This document shows positions 17,258-26,157 of a stretch of 64,000 nt of DNA, piece by piece; position 1 is the stretch's first letter; every line of letters starts with the position of its first letter. Source of the DNA: Elusimicrobiota bacterium (lineage in GTDB: Bacteria > Elusimicrobiota > Elusimicrobia > FEN-1173); contig JADJZR010000004.1 of NCBI GenBank assembly GCA_016715645.1, positions 62,001 to 126,000 of the forward strand, read 5' to 3'. A program made the position numbers and the translations under genes. Below the pieces are notes generated by a model. That model worked only from the letters and a program-made list of their open reading frames with translations, ran no database searches and had not been told where the DNA came from.

Positions 17258-18786
17258 TGAATTCCAAAATTGCCGTGCCCTCCTCGGATTCTTGGACCCA
17301 TTGGATTGAGATTCTTGTCGGTTTTGCGGGTTCAATTGTGTTTGTGGTGTCTTGCAATCATTTGCCTTTTGGCCATTATGTTGATGATATAAAATGGGTT
17401 TTGTTGGCCGAATCTTTTCTTCAAGGATCGGTTCTAACATCCTGGTCGTCCATTCCCATGGCCAACACATCCATTACCTGGGGTTTTGGATTTCTTTTGA
17501 CTCCCGTGGTGTGGCTATTCGGTCGTCAAGAGTTGGTTTTCAAAATATACTCGTCCATGCTCATGGTGGCTGGACTGGGGTTCTTTTACTTTTCCGTGAG
17601 GCGGCTTATGGATAGCGGCGGGCGGATTTTATTGTTGGTGGGTTTGGGGGGGGTGTCGTATGTGACTTCTTTCTCAGGGAATGTCATCAGTGAGTCGGGG
17701 TACGTGCTGATGTGGGGGCTGATCTGCTTCTTTTTGTCCAGAGTGGAGGCGGGAATATTGGAGCCCAAACGGGCATTTCTGATCGGTGTTTTTATGGGAT
17801 TTCTTTTTTTGATCCGAAACATTGGGGGGCTGGTGGCTATTTCTGTGGCGGGGATGGGACTGACTTTTTTTCGAAAGCGAATATTTTTGCCTTTTACAGT
17901 GGGCGGTTTAATCACGTCCATTCCGGTAAGCTTGTATATTAAAAGCGCCTCTGGAACGTGGTCTTTTTACGCGCCTTATTGGAAGATGGGCGCTTCCCGC
18001 GGTGTCGGGTTTTACGCAGAGCTAATTTCCAATAACCTTTACTACTATTGGAAAGGTTTAACATGCATGACGTTTGTAAACCTCCCGGAACTAATGCCAT
18101 CCAACTCTTTCCTTAAATCGATCTTTGTCGTTTTGGGATTTGTGGTGATGGGGCGGGGTCTTTTTTTGCTCAAGGAAAAGCTGTTCGGTCGTTGGCTCAT
18201 TGTTTATATTTTGGGGTATCTTGTTGTCCTGGGTTTTTGGTCATACCAAGCTCCTCGGTATTTGCTCCCAGCGTACCCGGCTTTTATGGCTTTAGTGGGC
18301 ATGGGTGTTCAAGGGTTGTGGAAAAAAACCTTAACCCGCTGGGCTCTTATAGGCGCGGTCTGTCTATCGGTCCGCAGTAACGGTCCTGAAATAGCGAGCC
18401 TCATAAAAAAATCAGTTTCTCAACCGGTATTAATACCGCACACATCCGAGATGTGGCTGAGGGACAATTCCACTCCCGATGATGTTATTGTATCCATGGA
18501 CATCGCGCGTATTTATTACCTTGCGGGTCGCCGAGGCGTGCCATTTATTCCCTCTCACGATGTGGCCTCTTTTGTCGAGGGGGCAAAAAAAAACGGGGTA
18601 ACCCTTTTCCACTTCAGAGAAAATAATTATGTTGGGGCGGCTCCTGGGATGTCCGACCCGATTGCCGCCCAGCATTCCCTATTGCGCGATTATCTTTTTC
18701 AATCGAAATTGTTTGAACCGGTTTATTCAAACCCGACCGAAAAAACGACATTTTTTAGGATAAAAAGCATTCCCGCCGTGCTATAA
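17257..18786 (+). CDS. membrane glycosyltransferase, GT-C/ArnT-PMT type
   Basis: 509-residue polytopic membrane protein with about ten to twelve hydrophobic segments and a soluble C-terminal part. The acidic pair in HYVDDIKWVLLAE after the first membrane segment is where GT-C enzymes carry their catalytic DD/DE. The closing part contains a Wzy/ArnT-like ARIYYLAGRRGVPFIPSHD. It probably transfers a sugar from a polyprenyl-phosphate donor to a glycan or protein. It is coupled to the methyltransferase by a one-base overlap. Its AT-richer codon use compared with neighbours suggests horizontal acquisition of this pair. Confidence 0.72.
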   Translation: MNSKIAVPSSDSWTHWIEILVGFAGSIVFVVSCNHLPFGHYVDDIKWVLLAESFLQGSVLTSWSSIPMANTSITWGFGFLLTPVVWLFGRQELVFKIYSSMLMVAGLGFFYFSVRRLMDSGGRILLLVGLGGVSYVTSFSGNVISESGYVLMWGLICFFLSRVEAGILEPKRAFLIGVFMGFLFLIRNIGGLVAISVAGMGLTFFRKRIFLPFTVGGLITSIPVSLYIKSASGTWSFYAPYWKMGASRGVGFYAELISNNLYYYWKGLTCMTFVNLPELMPSNSFLKSIFVVLGFVVMGRGLFLLKEKLFGRWLIVYILGYLVVLGFWSYQAPRYLLPAYPAFMALVGMGVQGLWKKTLTRWALIGAVCLSVRSNGPEIASLIKKSVSQPVLIPHTSEMWLRDNSTPDDVIVSMDIARIYYLAGRRGVPFIPSHDVASFVEGAKKNGVTLFHFRENNYVGAAPGMSDPIAAQHSLLRDYLFQSKLFEPVYSNPTEKTTFFRIKSIPAVL

Positions 18787-18787
18787 T
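18759..18787 (+). promoter_or_regulatory. probable greA promoter
   Basis: TATAAT (18782-18787) overlaps the stop codon of the upstream glycosyltransferase and sits 32 bases before the greA ATG. The -35 candidate GATAAA (17-base spacer) is weak. Confidence 0.4.
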
Positions 18788-18818
18788 TCAAGTCGATGAC
18801 CATTGATGGAGGAATTTT

Positions 18819-19295
18819 ATGACGGGGACTTTTCTTTCGCGGACGGGGTATGAAAAACTGAGGGACGATTTGGGCCGTTTGAAGGTGCGGCGGGGGGAAC
18901 TGAGCGGCGAAATCGGCGAGGCGCGGGAAAAAGGCGACCTTAAAGAAAATGCCGAATATCACGCCGCAAAAGAAGAACAGGCGAAAGTTCAACGGCGCAT
19001 CAATGAGCTGGAAGAAAAGTTACGGTCCGCCCAAATCATCGATGAGTCCAACGTGAAAGCGGGCGAAATCCGGATCGGGGCGACCGCGCACATCAAAGAA
19101 GTCAAATCCGGCGAGGAAACCATGTACACGCTGGTGGATCCCGCGGAAGCGGATTTTTCCAAAGGACGCATTTCGGTGCAGTCGCCGGTGGCGCAAGCTC
19201 TTTTAGGCCACAAGGAAGGCGAACAGGTGACCGTGAAACTTTCGTCCGGCCCGGTGTTGTATCAGGTCATCAAGGTGACGCGGTCATTGAGTTGA
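18819..19295 (+). CDS. greA: transcription elongation factor GreA
   Basis: Rescues backtracked RNA polymerase by stimulating transcript cleavage. The N-terminal coiled coil has the acidic tip REKGDLKENAEYHAAKEEQ, and the C-terminal FKBP-like domain ends in SPVAQALLGHKEGEQV. 158 residues, typical length, with a strong GGAGG ribosome site. Its 3' end overlaps the convergent asmA gene by 12 bases. Confidence 0.95.
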   Translation: MTGTFLSRTGYEKLRDDLGRLKVRRGELSGEIGEAREKGDLKENAEYHAAKEEQAKVQRRINELEEKLRSAQIIDESNVKAGEIRIGATAHIKEVKSGEETMYTLVDPAEADFSKGRISVQSPVAQALLGHKEGEQVTVKLSSGPVLYQVIKVTRSLS

Positions 19296-21854
19296 CGGAG
19301 TTTGAGCGGGTTGACTGGGTTTGCCTTTCCAACCGCCGAGGGTCTTTTTCAGGATGTCCTGGGCGGCCCGTTTAACGGTGTCTCGATAGTCCACTTTTAC
19401 TTGGGGATCGCGCAGGGGCCCTTTTAAGCGGGCTTCAATGGTGGGCCGTCCGTCCTCGGCGGTCATCCATTGTCCCACGCTTCCGCGGACCGATCCCGCG
19501 GGCAGTTTGAGAACGAGCTTTAAATCCGATTCCATACCGCCCAGGCGAACCTGGCCGGTGGCGGAAAAGTCCGTCTGGTCGCTGTTCAGCGTGAACGAAG
19601 GAATCTGAGCCACGCCCCGTGTCACCAAAAATCGGCCCGCCAATTTTTTGTAACCAAGATCCGATCCTTCTCGGTCGATCAGTCCGTTGATTTTCTCCGC
19701 CACGGGCACGTTCATGATTTCGCCGCTGGCGGCGGTGACCGTGGCCGTTCCGGATAGAAGAGAGAGGTTGGGGCCCACGTCGGAAAAATTCCAGTTAAAT
19801 TGAAAGTCCCGGCCCCGATAATGGGGATGCGCGATCTCGCCGATTCGAAACACGCCCTCGGCCCGAGCCAAAGGCGCCCGGGCGGGTTCTTTGGAAGCCG
19901 GTGTCGATGGCCCCGCGGGAGCCGAGGAGGAAAAGATCTTAAGCACTTTTTCCACCTGCATTTTTTCCCAATCTCCGTTGAGAAACACCAAGGGCCGTTT
20001 CCCGGCGTGGTCGATTCGTCCCGCCAGGCGAAACGGGGATCCAAAGGCTGTTCCCTGGAGTGATTTAAGCTCGACTGTTTCATCGGCCCATTCGATATGG
20101 CTATTCAGGTTCGAGAGAGCAACCCCTGGGATCGGGGTGATCGATCCCAGGGACAGGCGGATTTGGCCTTGCACAGCGGGATCTTCAATGGAGCCCGTCA
20201 CTTGGGCGGACAGGATGGAGCGCCCCCGAAGACGGTAGTTGGTCAAGGACGGCAACATCTTTTGTACCGTGGACAAGTCCGGGATTTGGCTTTCGATATC
20301 CATATCGATAGCTCGGGGAAACACGACGGTTCCCCGGGCCGTCGCATCGCCCGCAACGGTGTGGAGGGTGGATGAAGACAGTTCGACCCGAAAAACGCCT
20401 GGCTCTTCGCTCCGGGCCAGCTCGCCGTCGGCGGACAAAAACAGCGCGCTGTCGGCGGGTTTTTGAAAGCTGGATTTGAAACGAGCTTCGAGTGATTGAC
20501 CGTCCGCGGTCACGGAGAATGCCATTAAAGAGGGAGTTCCTTTAAGCTCGGCGGTGACCCCCAGGTTCCCCGAAATTGTAATGCCAGAGGGCCATGGACC
20601 TTGGGGGGATAAATTTAGATCGGGCGCTCGCACGTCCAGGGTGAGGCGGGGTTCGCCTTCCCGCGATGAAGCGCCCGATGCGTTAAGAACAATCGAGGAG
20701 CCCACCGGTTTCGTGATCCACTCTCCACAAGAAATACGGGCCCCGTCGGCGGTCAGGGTGCCCTGAACGGTCCAGTTCCCGTCGGCATAATTCCCGGTCC
20801 AGGGACCACGGAGGGGGCCCCTGGCCGAACACGCGGGAATCCACGGATTGTCGTCCAGGCGAACCGATGTCGGGTCCAGCTGGGCGGTGTAACGGGCCCT
20901 ATCCTTCGCGACCACCAGTTTTCCGGAAAAGTCAACGGCGGGGGATTTAACGTCAAATTCGCCTTCCGTTCGGAAAACCGACGACGTTCCTTTCACTGTC
21001 CATCGGCCGGACAACGTGGCGGTCTGAAAGGGGGCGGGCAGTTGAACGAGGGGGTTCAGATCAACCGCGGATAAGGTGTTCAAAACCAGCGTGGCTTCAA
21101 CCCGTGGCTCCGGGAAAGGAGTTAGGGTGCCCCTGGCGTTGATCGACGACGACCCCAATCCCCAACTGAGTTTTTGTATAACCACCGCCTTGTCCCCCGA
21201 CAAGGAAAGACGCGCCTGAACCGACAAAGGACCCTTCCACTGAGTGTGGGCGTATTGTATTTCGGTAGTCGCGTCTATCTTTGCGCCAAACGGGTCGGTG
21301 AGGGAAAGGCCGGACACTCGAGACTCCAGTCCGTTGAGCTGAATGTTGATTTTGGCGACATCGTCCTGGAAAAGCAGGGTGCCCTTGTGGACAACGGCTT
21401 CGGAAATAAAAAGGGTGGAAAAGGCGCCCCCCCTTGGTGGCGCGGAGGGTCCGGCGGGGGCGGCGCCGAGAGAGGAAAAATTAAACGTGTCCGCGGAAAG
21501 GCGGTGAAGGCGGATCGAAGGCCGATCGAGTTCCACCCGGCGAACCACAAGCCGTCCCGACATCAGCGGAACCAGCCGGGGGAGCACACGCACCGACTCG
21601 GCCGAAAAAAATGTGCCGGCCGAAAAGTCCGGTTGCTCGGAGATGCGAACCCCGTTTAATTCCAAGCCCTTCAAAAGGCTCACGCGGGCGCCCGCCACCT
21701 CGATTCGTCGTCCCAACCGGGCGCCCGCCGCCTCGGAGGCCATTTGTCTCAGCCGTTCCGGCGGGTACTGGTGGCGAAACCAAACTCCAAGGAGGGCCAG
21801 CCCTCCAACAAGGCCCGCCGTGATGAGGGCCGTCCAGACCAATGCTTTTTTCAA
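19284..21854 (-). CDS. AsmA-like inner-membrane protein
   Basis: Large AsmA/TamB-type protein with one N-terminal membrane anchor and a long beta-rich periplasmic part, a family linked to phospholipid transfer to the outer membrane. I chose the TTG at 21854 (KKALVWTALITAGLVGGLALL) because it gives the usual N-terminal anchor and has AAGG upstream; the open frame extends to 22013 but would overlap the permease gene. The C-terminal AsmA domain is seen in KLAGRFLVTRGVAQIPSF and LKGPLRDPQVKVDY. About 856 residues. It is last in a minus-strand operon after the ABC exporter genes. Confidence 0.82.
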   Translation of the reverse strand: MKKALVWTALITAGLVGGLALLGVWFRHQYPPERLRQMASEAAGARLGRRIEVAGARVSLLKGLELNGVRISEQPDFSAGTFFSAESVRVLPRLVPLMSGRLVVRRVELDRPSIRLHRLSADTFNFSSLGAAPAGPSAPPRGGAFSTLFISEAVVHKGTLLFQDDVAKINIQLNGLESRVSGLSLTDPFGAKIDATTEIQYAHTQWKGPLSVQARLSLSGDKAVVIQKLSWGLGSSSINARGTLTPFPEPRVEATLVLNTLSAVDLNPLVQLPAPFQTATLSGRWTVKGTSSVFRTEGEFDVKSPAVDFSGKLVVAKDRARYTAQLDPTSVRLDDNPWIPACSARGPLRGPWTGNYADGNWTVQGTLTADGARISCGEWITKPVGSSIVLNASGASSREGEPRLTLDVRAPDLNLSPQGPWPSGITISGNLGVTAELKGTPSLMAFSVTADGQSLEARFKSSFQKPADSALFLSADGELARSEEPGVFRVELSSSTLHTVAGDATARGTVVFPRAIDMDIESQIPDLSTVQKMLPSLTNYRLRGRSILSAQVTGSIEDPAVQGQIRLSLGSITPIPGVALSNLNSHIEWADETVELKSLQGTAFGSPFRLAGRIDHAGKRPLVFLNGDWEKMQVEKVLKIFSSSAPAGPSTPASKEPARAPLARAEGVFRIGEIAHPHYRGRDFQFNWNFSDVGPNLSLLSGTATVTAASGEIMNVPVAEKINGLIDREGSDLGYKKLAGRFLVTRGVAQIPSFTLNSDQTDFSATGQVRLGGMESDLKLVLKLPAGSVRGSVGQWMTAEDGRPTIEARLKGPLRDPQVKVDYRDTVKRAAQDILKKTLGGWKGKPSQPAQTPSTQ

Positions 21855-21892
21855 GAGAGGACCTTTTTCCAATTGGAGTTGTCCAATGTCAA

Positions 21893-22690
21893 TCAGCTGA
21901 CGGACTCGGAACTGTAGCGGGCGATAAGCCCTGTGCGGACCGCGCGGCGAAAAACCGCTCGAAAAACCCAACACGCCGCGAAAAGGTGAAGACCCGCTAA
22001 ACCCATTCCCCACAGAACTGGGGCGAAGGAGACGGCGTGCCCCAACACCAGCGAGCGCAAACTCTCAAACACATAGGACGCAGGCAAGACCCGGGCCACT
22101 TCTCTCATCCATGCGGGGAGTATGTCCAAGGGGTACAACACGCCGACGAAGGGTGAAAGGAGGGCTGGAATGGGCCAGATGAACCATTCGGCGGCGGGGC
22201 CTAACCTCAAAACCAGAGCGCACCCCAATATCCCCATGGAAATGCCATAAACGAATAAGACGAGGAGAAAAGGTATCGCCATCGCCCCATACGCCATGCC
22301 GGAGAACCCAAATACGGCCGTCGCCAAAGCCAGCATAACGCCCAGCCCAATCAGGCTGGTGGTTACACTCGAGAGCACGAGACCAAGCAGATACTCCCCT
22401 ACGGAGATCGGGGTGGAAAAAACATTGAGGAAGTTCCTCGACCACACGTCCTCAAAAAAGATCATCGTAACCCCTTGCATCACCCGGATGAAGAAATTCC
22501 ATAACAGCACCGCGCCCAACAGGGTGGGAACAAAATTGGAGGTGGTGATCGTGTTCAAATAGCGGGTGAGGTATCCCCACAAGACCATGTCGATGGCCAC
22601 CCACGTGAACAGCGGAAAGACCCGGGAAAGACTTCCCCGGATCAAATAGGCGTAACGCAACAACACGGCCGCGACGCGATGAAAATTCAT
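21893..22690 (-). CDS. ABC-2 type transporter permease
   Basis: 265-residue membrane subunit with about six hydrophobic segments, of the ABC-2/NodJ-like exporter class. It partners with the ATPase encoded just upstream (ATGA overlap). The periplasmic conserved segment LLSPFVGVLYPLDILPAWM is typical of ABC-2 permeases. The cargo cannot be told from sequence; the AsmA protein that follows hints at envelope lipid or glycan traffic. Confidence 0.85.
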   Translation of the reverse strand: MNFHRVAAVLLRYAYLIRGSLSRVFPLFTWVAIDMVLWGYLTRYLNTITTSNFVPTLLGAVLLWNFFIRVMQGVTMIFFEDVWSRNFLNVFSTPISVGEYLLGLVLSSVTTSLIGLGVMLALATAVFGFSGMAYGAMAIPFLLVLFVYGISMGILGCALVLRLGPAAEWFIWPIPALLSPFVGVLYPLDILPAWMREVARVLPASYVFESLRSLVLGHAVSFAPVLWGMGLAGLHLFAACWVFRAVFRRAVRTGLIARYSSESVS

Positions 22691-23424
22691 TGAGACACCT
22701 GTTCGATCGAAAGTGGTTCAAGGGCCACCGCAACGAAAAGGTCTTCTAGATTCTTTTTTCCGTGCAAAGCGGGCAAGGTTTTGGGATCTCCTTCCAACAA
22801 AATTCGACCCCGTGAGAGAAAGAGAACCCGGTTGCAGACCTCGGCCACTTCGTGCATGTTGTGGGAGGTCCACAACACGCCGGCCCGGCTCTCGTCAACG
22901 TAAGACCGGATCTCCAACCGGATCCGGCGCGCCGTGGCGGGGTCCAAGGAGGCCGTGGGCTCGTCCAGAAGAAGAAGAGGAGGGTGGTTTAAGAGGGCCT
23001 TGGCCAGGGACACCCGGGTTTGTTCGCCGGACGACAGGGTGCCGCATTTGACGTGGCGAAATTTCCGAAGGTCGAATTGTTCCAGGAGTGCGTCGATCCG
23101 ATTCCGCGGGTGAGCCACGCTGTAGAGCAGTGAGAAAACCCGCAGGTTTTGATAAACGGTCAGGTTTCCGGGAAGCGGCGCATAGCCCGCCGCAAAGTTC
23201 ATGCGGGAGAGAGCATTGCTTCGTTGGGTCGAAAGAAAAGACCCTTCGACCGCGATAAACCCTGAATCGGGTTCCAAGACGCCCATCACCATATTAATGG
23301 TGGTGGTTTTGCCCGCTCCGTTAGGTCCCAAAAGACCAACGATCTCGCCCGGCCGAACGCAGAAGGACACCCCGTCCACGGCGGCCACCGTTGCAAACCT
23401 TTTGCGAAGCGAATCAATCGTCAA
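22687..23424 (-). CDS. ABC transporter ATP-binding protein (ABC-2 exporter)
   Basis: Walker A GLLGPNGAGKTTTIN (about residue 30), signature LSSGEQTRVSLAKAL, Walker B LLLLDEPTASLD and the switch histidine in LWTSHNMHEVAE. 245 residues. First gene of the minus-strand exporter operon; about 80 bases separate it from the transposase element upstream. Confidence 0.92.
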   Translation of the reverse strand: MTIDSLRKRFATVAAVDGVSFCVRPGEIVGLLGPNGAGKTTTINMVMGVLEPDSGFIAVEGSFLSTQRSNALSRMNFAAGYAPLPGNLTVYQNLRVFSLLYSVAHPRNRIDALLEQFDLRKFRHVKCGTLSSGEQTRVSLAKALLNHPPLLLLDEPTASLDPATARRIRLEIRSYVDESRAGVLWTSHNMHEVAEVCNRVLFLSRGRILLEGDPKTLPALHGKKNLEDLFVAVALEPLSIEQVSQ

Positions 23425-23504
23425 AACGTCGATAAAAAATCCCCCTGAATCGAACGCGCTTTCTGCTATCTTACTTAATCTAAAGCTTTCAAACGTCGAA
23501 TCTC

Positions 23505-24595
23505 GGGGGACGTATTTAGGTAATTAGGTTATTGACTTTCCAAGAATAGCTTGATATTAATTGACCATGCCCCGTCAGGCGCGCCTTGATTTTCCTGGTC
23601 TTCTCCACCATGTAATCGCTCGCGGTATTGAGCGACGGCCGATCTTTAACTCTCCAACGGATTACGCCGATTTCTTGTCCCGTATCGAAATCAACTATTC
23701 TCGATATCCATGTCAAATATACGCCTGGGCCCTTATGCCAAACCACTTTCATCTCCTGGTTCGGTCAGGGGAGAATGGGATTTTCCCGTTCATGAAGAGG
23801 CTCATGACAGGTTATGCCGTCGGGTTTAATCATCGGCACAAACGCGCAGGGCATCTTTTTCAAAACCGGTACAAGTCTATTGTTTGCGAGGAAGGTCCCT
23901 ATTTTCTTGAACTTATTCGGTACATTCATTTAAACCCCTATCGGGCCAAAATGGTCAACAATTTAGAGGAACTTTCGACATTTCCTTATACGGGGCACCC
24001 TGTTCTATTGGGCAAAAAGTCGTGCTCCTGGCAAAATCAAGATGGTGTTTTGTCCTTGTTCTCCCGAATTTCATCGGAGGCAATCAGAGGCTATTTCCAA
24101 TTCATGAAGGATGGGGAAAACCAGGGGTCCCGACCCGATTTGATGGGAGGAGGCCTGATCCGGAGCCAAGGGGGAGTTCGGGCGGTTCTTTCAAATAATC
24201 AGCCTGGGAACCGTGAAGCCTATGATTCCCGTATTCTAGGGTCGGGAGAATTTGTGGAGGGGGTTTTAAGACGGGCGGAAAAGGAAATGGAGTTGGAATA
24301 CGAACTGAAAAGGAAAGGCGTGGGGATTCAGGATATTGCGAAGAAAATCGCTAAAGAGGAAGGGGTGGATGAAGCCGACCTCTACCGTCGTGTAAGGACA
24401 GAGGCGGTATCCCGGGCGAAGGCGAGGCTGATTCATGTGGGTGTGGAATATTTGGGTCGGACGAACCGGGAAATGGCACTACTAACGAGGATGTCGGATC
24501 CCTCTGCCAGCGAAGCTCGGAGAAAAGGAGCAGGTTATTTTAGGGAAAACGAAGTCGCGGGATGGCTATTACCTAATTAACTAAATGCGTCCCCC
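23505..24595 (+). mobile_element. REP-associated transposase element (RAYT) with inverted ends
   Basis: A 1091-bp unit bounded by inverted 30-base ends: 23505-23534 and the complement of 24566-24595 match at 26 of 30 positions (core TAATTAGGT). The right end is followed by GTCCCC-cactgc-GGGGAC, a REP-like hairpin. The only gene inside encodes a Y1-type transposase. The unit lies between the exporter operon and ppx. No second copy of the ends was noticed in this window. Confidence 0.75.
23567..24580 (+). CDS. Y1_Tnp (IS200-like/REP-associated) tyrosine transposase
   Basis: HUH single-strand transposase of the RAYT group. N-terminus MPRQARLDFPGLLHHVIARG and the HUH pair in ALMPNHFHLLVRS are diagnostic; the catalytic tyrosine is probably in FQNRYKSIV or LIRYIHLNPYR. 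The C-terminal ~120 residues carry a DnaA/helix-turn-helix-like part (KRKGVGIQDIAKKIAKEEG) common in RAYTs. The start at 23567 is the conserved ATG; a TTG at 23561 would add two residues. 338 residues. The last codons lie inside the right inverted end of the element. Confidence 0.88.
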   Translation: MPRQARLDFPGLLHHVIARGIERRPIFNSPTDYADFLSRIEINYSRYPCQIYAWALMPNHFHLLVRSGENGIFPFMKRLMTGYAVGFNHRHKRAGHLFQNRYKSIVCEEGPYFLELIRYIHLNPYRAKMVNNLEELSTFPYTGHPVLLGKKSCSWQNQDGVLSLFSRISSEAIRGYFQFMKDGENQGSRPDLMGGGLIRSQGGVRAVLSNNQPGNREAYDSRILGSGEFVEGVLRRAEKEMELEYELKRKGVGIQDIAKKIAKEEGVDEADLYRRVRTEAVSRAKARLIHVGVEYLGRTNREMALLTRMSDPSASEARRKGAGYFRENEVAGWLLPN

Positions 24596-24621
24596 ACTGC
24601 GGGGACCGAAATGGAGGGGGC

Positions 24622-26157
24622 TTGCGTATTGCTTTGATTGATTTGGGTACTAACGCGGTGAGGTTTGATGTTTATGAACTGTCGGGGCGGGGCGAACCGT
24701 GTCGGCTTCACCGGGAACGGCTGGCCGTGCGGTTGGGGGAGGGCGTTTTTGTTCGGGGCCGGTTGGCCCCGGCGGCCATCCGTCGGACCTTGGCGGCGTT
24801 TGTCAGTTTCAAAAAAACCTGTCATCGGTTGGGTGTCGATCGAATGACAGCGTTCGGTACCAGCGCCCTGCGCGATTCGGCCAACAGCGAACTGTTGTTA
24901 GGCCTGATCAAACGCCGCACCGGTATTGAGGTCCGTGTGATTTCCGGACAGGAAGAGGTTTGGTTGATCGTTTAAGGCATTTTGGTCCATGAGAATCGTT
25001 TGGCCAAGGGGCTGGCGGCCTTGGTGGATATCGGCGGGGGAAGCGTGGAGATCACGCTGTGTCGGGGCCGTCGGTTGTTGAGGTCCACCAGTTTTAAGTT
25101 GGGCGTCGCCCGCCTGCAACAGGTCTTTTTAAAAACGATCCCTCCGCGCGCGGGGCCAGGGGAAAAGTCGCCCCTCGCCAAACTCCGTCGGCACGTTCGT
25201 GCCCTGTTGGCGGAGGGCGCTCCGCGAGGCGGGTGGCCAAACGTGTCTCGAATCGTGGGGTCGGCGGGCACCATTCGGGCCCTGGACCGGATTCATCGCG
25301 CCGCCGGCGGTGACTTTTTGACCCCCAAACACTTGAACCGATGGGCCGAGCATTTTTCAACCTTGTCCCGGACGGGGTTGGCCCGGGTTCCCGGCATGGA
25401 TCCGAAACGGCCCGACACCATTCTGGCGGGGGTGGTTGTGTTGGAAGAAATAGCTCGGGCTTTAGGATCTCCCCGGGTGGATCCGACGGATTATTCTCTC
25501 CGTGACGGCATGCTCGAAGAAGAAATCGAAACCGCCCGCCGGGGCGCGGGAACGGCGTTGGACTTCCATTTAAAAGACGTTTTTGAGAAGGCCCGCGGGT
25601 GGGGGGTGCCGGTCCGTCATTTGCGACATGTGCAAGGGTTTGCCGAACGGTTGTTCGACCGCCTCGCGCCCCTTCACCGACTCGGCCGCGCCCATCGGGA
25701 TTATTTAGTGGCCGCCGCGTGGCTTCAAGACGTGGGCGAGTTGATGAGCCCTGTCCATCACGAGCGCCACTCGTATTACATGGTGAAAAACGGGGATTTT
25801 CCCGGAGTTGACGCGCGGGAATTGGAATGGATCGGGCAGTTGGTGCTGTGGCACAAAGGGGGCAAAATTGATCGAACCGACGTTCCGTTCAAAGAAACCG
25901 CTCGCTGGAAAATATTTTGCCGGCTTCTTTCCCTGCTTCGAATCGTTGATGCTTTGGAAAAACCCCAAGCCCACCTTGTGACGCTCCGGGGGGTGCACCG
26001 GCAACGGGGTCGGGTGCGTTTGCGGCTGAAGGGCAATCGGTCGGCCGTGGATCTGGCCATTTTGAGGGTCGAACAAAAAAAAGAACTTTTCGAGAAAACT
26101 TTCCGTCGCACCCTCACCGCGGTGATTGATTCGTCTGCGAAAAAGTCTGTTCGTTGA
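24622..26157 (+). pseudogene. ppx: exopolyphosphatase Ppx/GppA family, interrupted by an in-frame stop
   Basis: Hydrolyses polyphosphate or pppGpp. The TTG start (ribosome site GGAGGGGG) gives RIALIDLGTNAVRFDVYEL, the actin-fold ATPase-like opening of the family. The frame stays open until TAA at 24973-24975, directly after GQEEVWLIV where the family continues. The same frame resumes with LVDIGGGSVEITL (phosphate loop), the second half of the Ppx domain and a C-terminal HD-type domain (HHERHSYYMVKNGDFPG, LVLWHKGG). Apart from the single stop the gene is intact over about 511 codons. It may be a recent nonsense mutation, a sequencing error or readthrough. It converges on ppk with a 44-base overlap. 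Confidence 0.8.
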
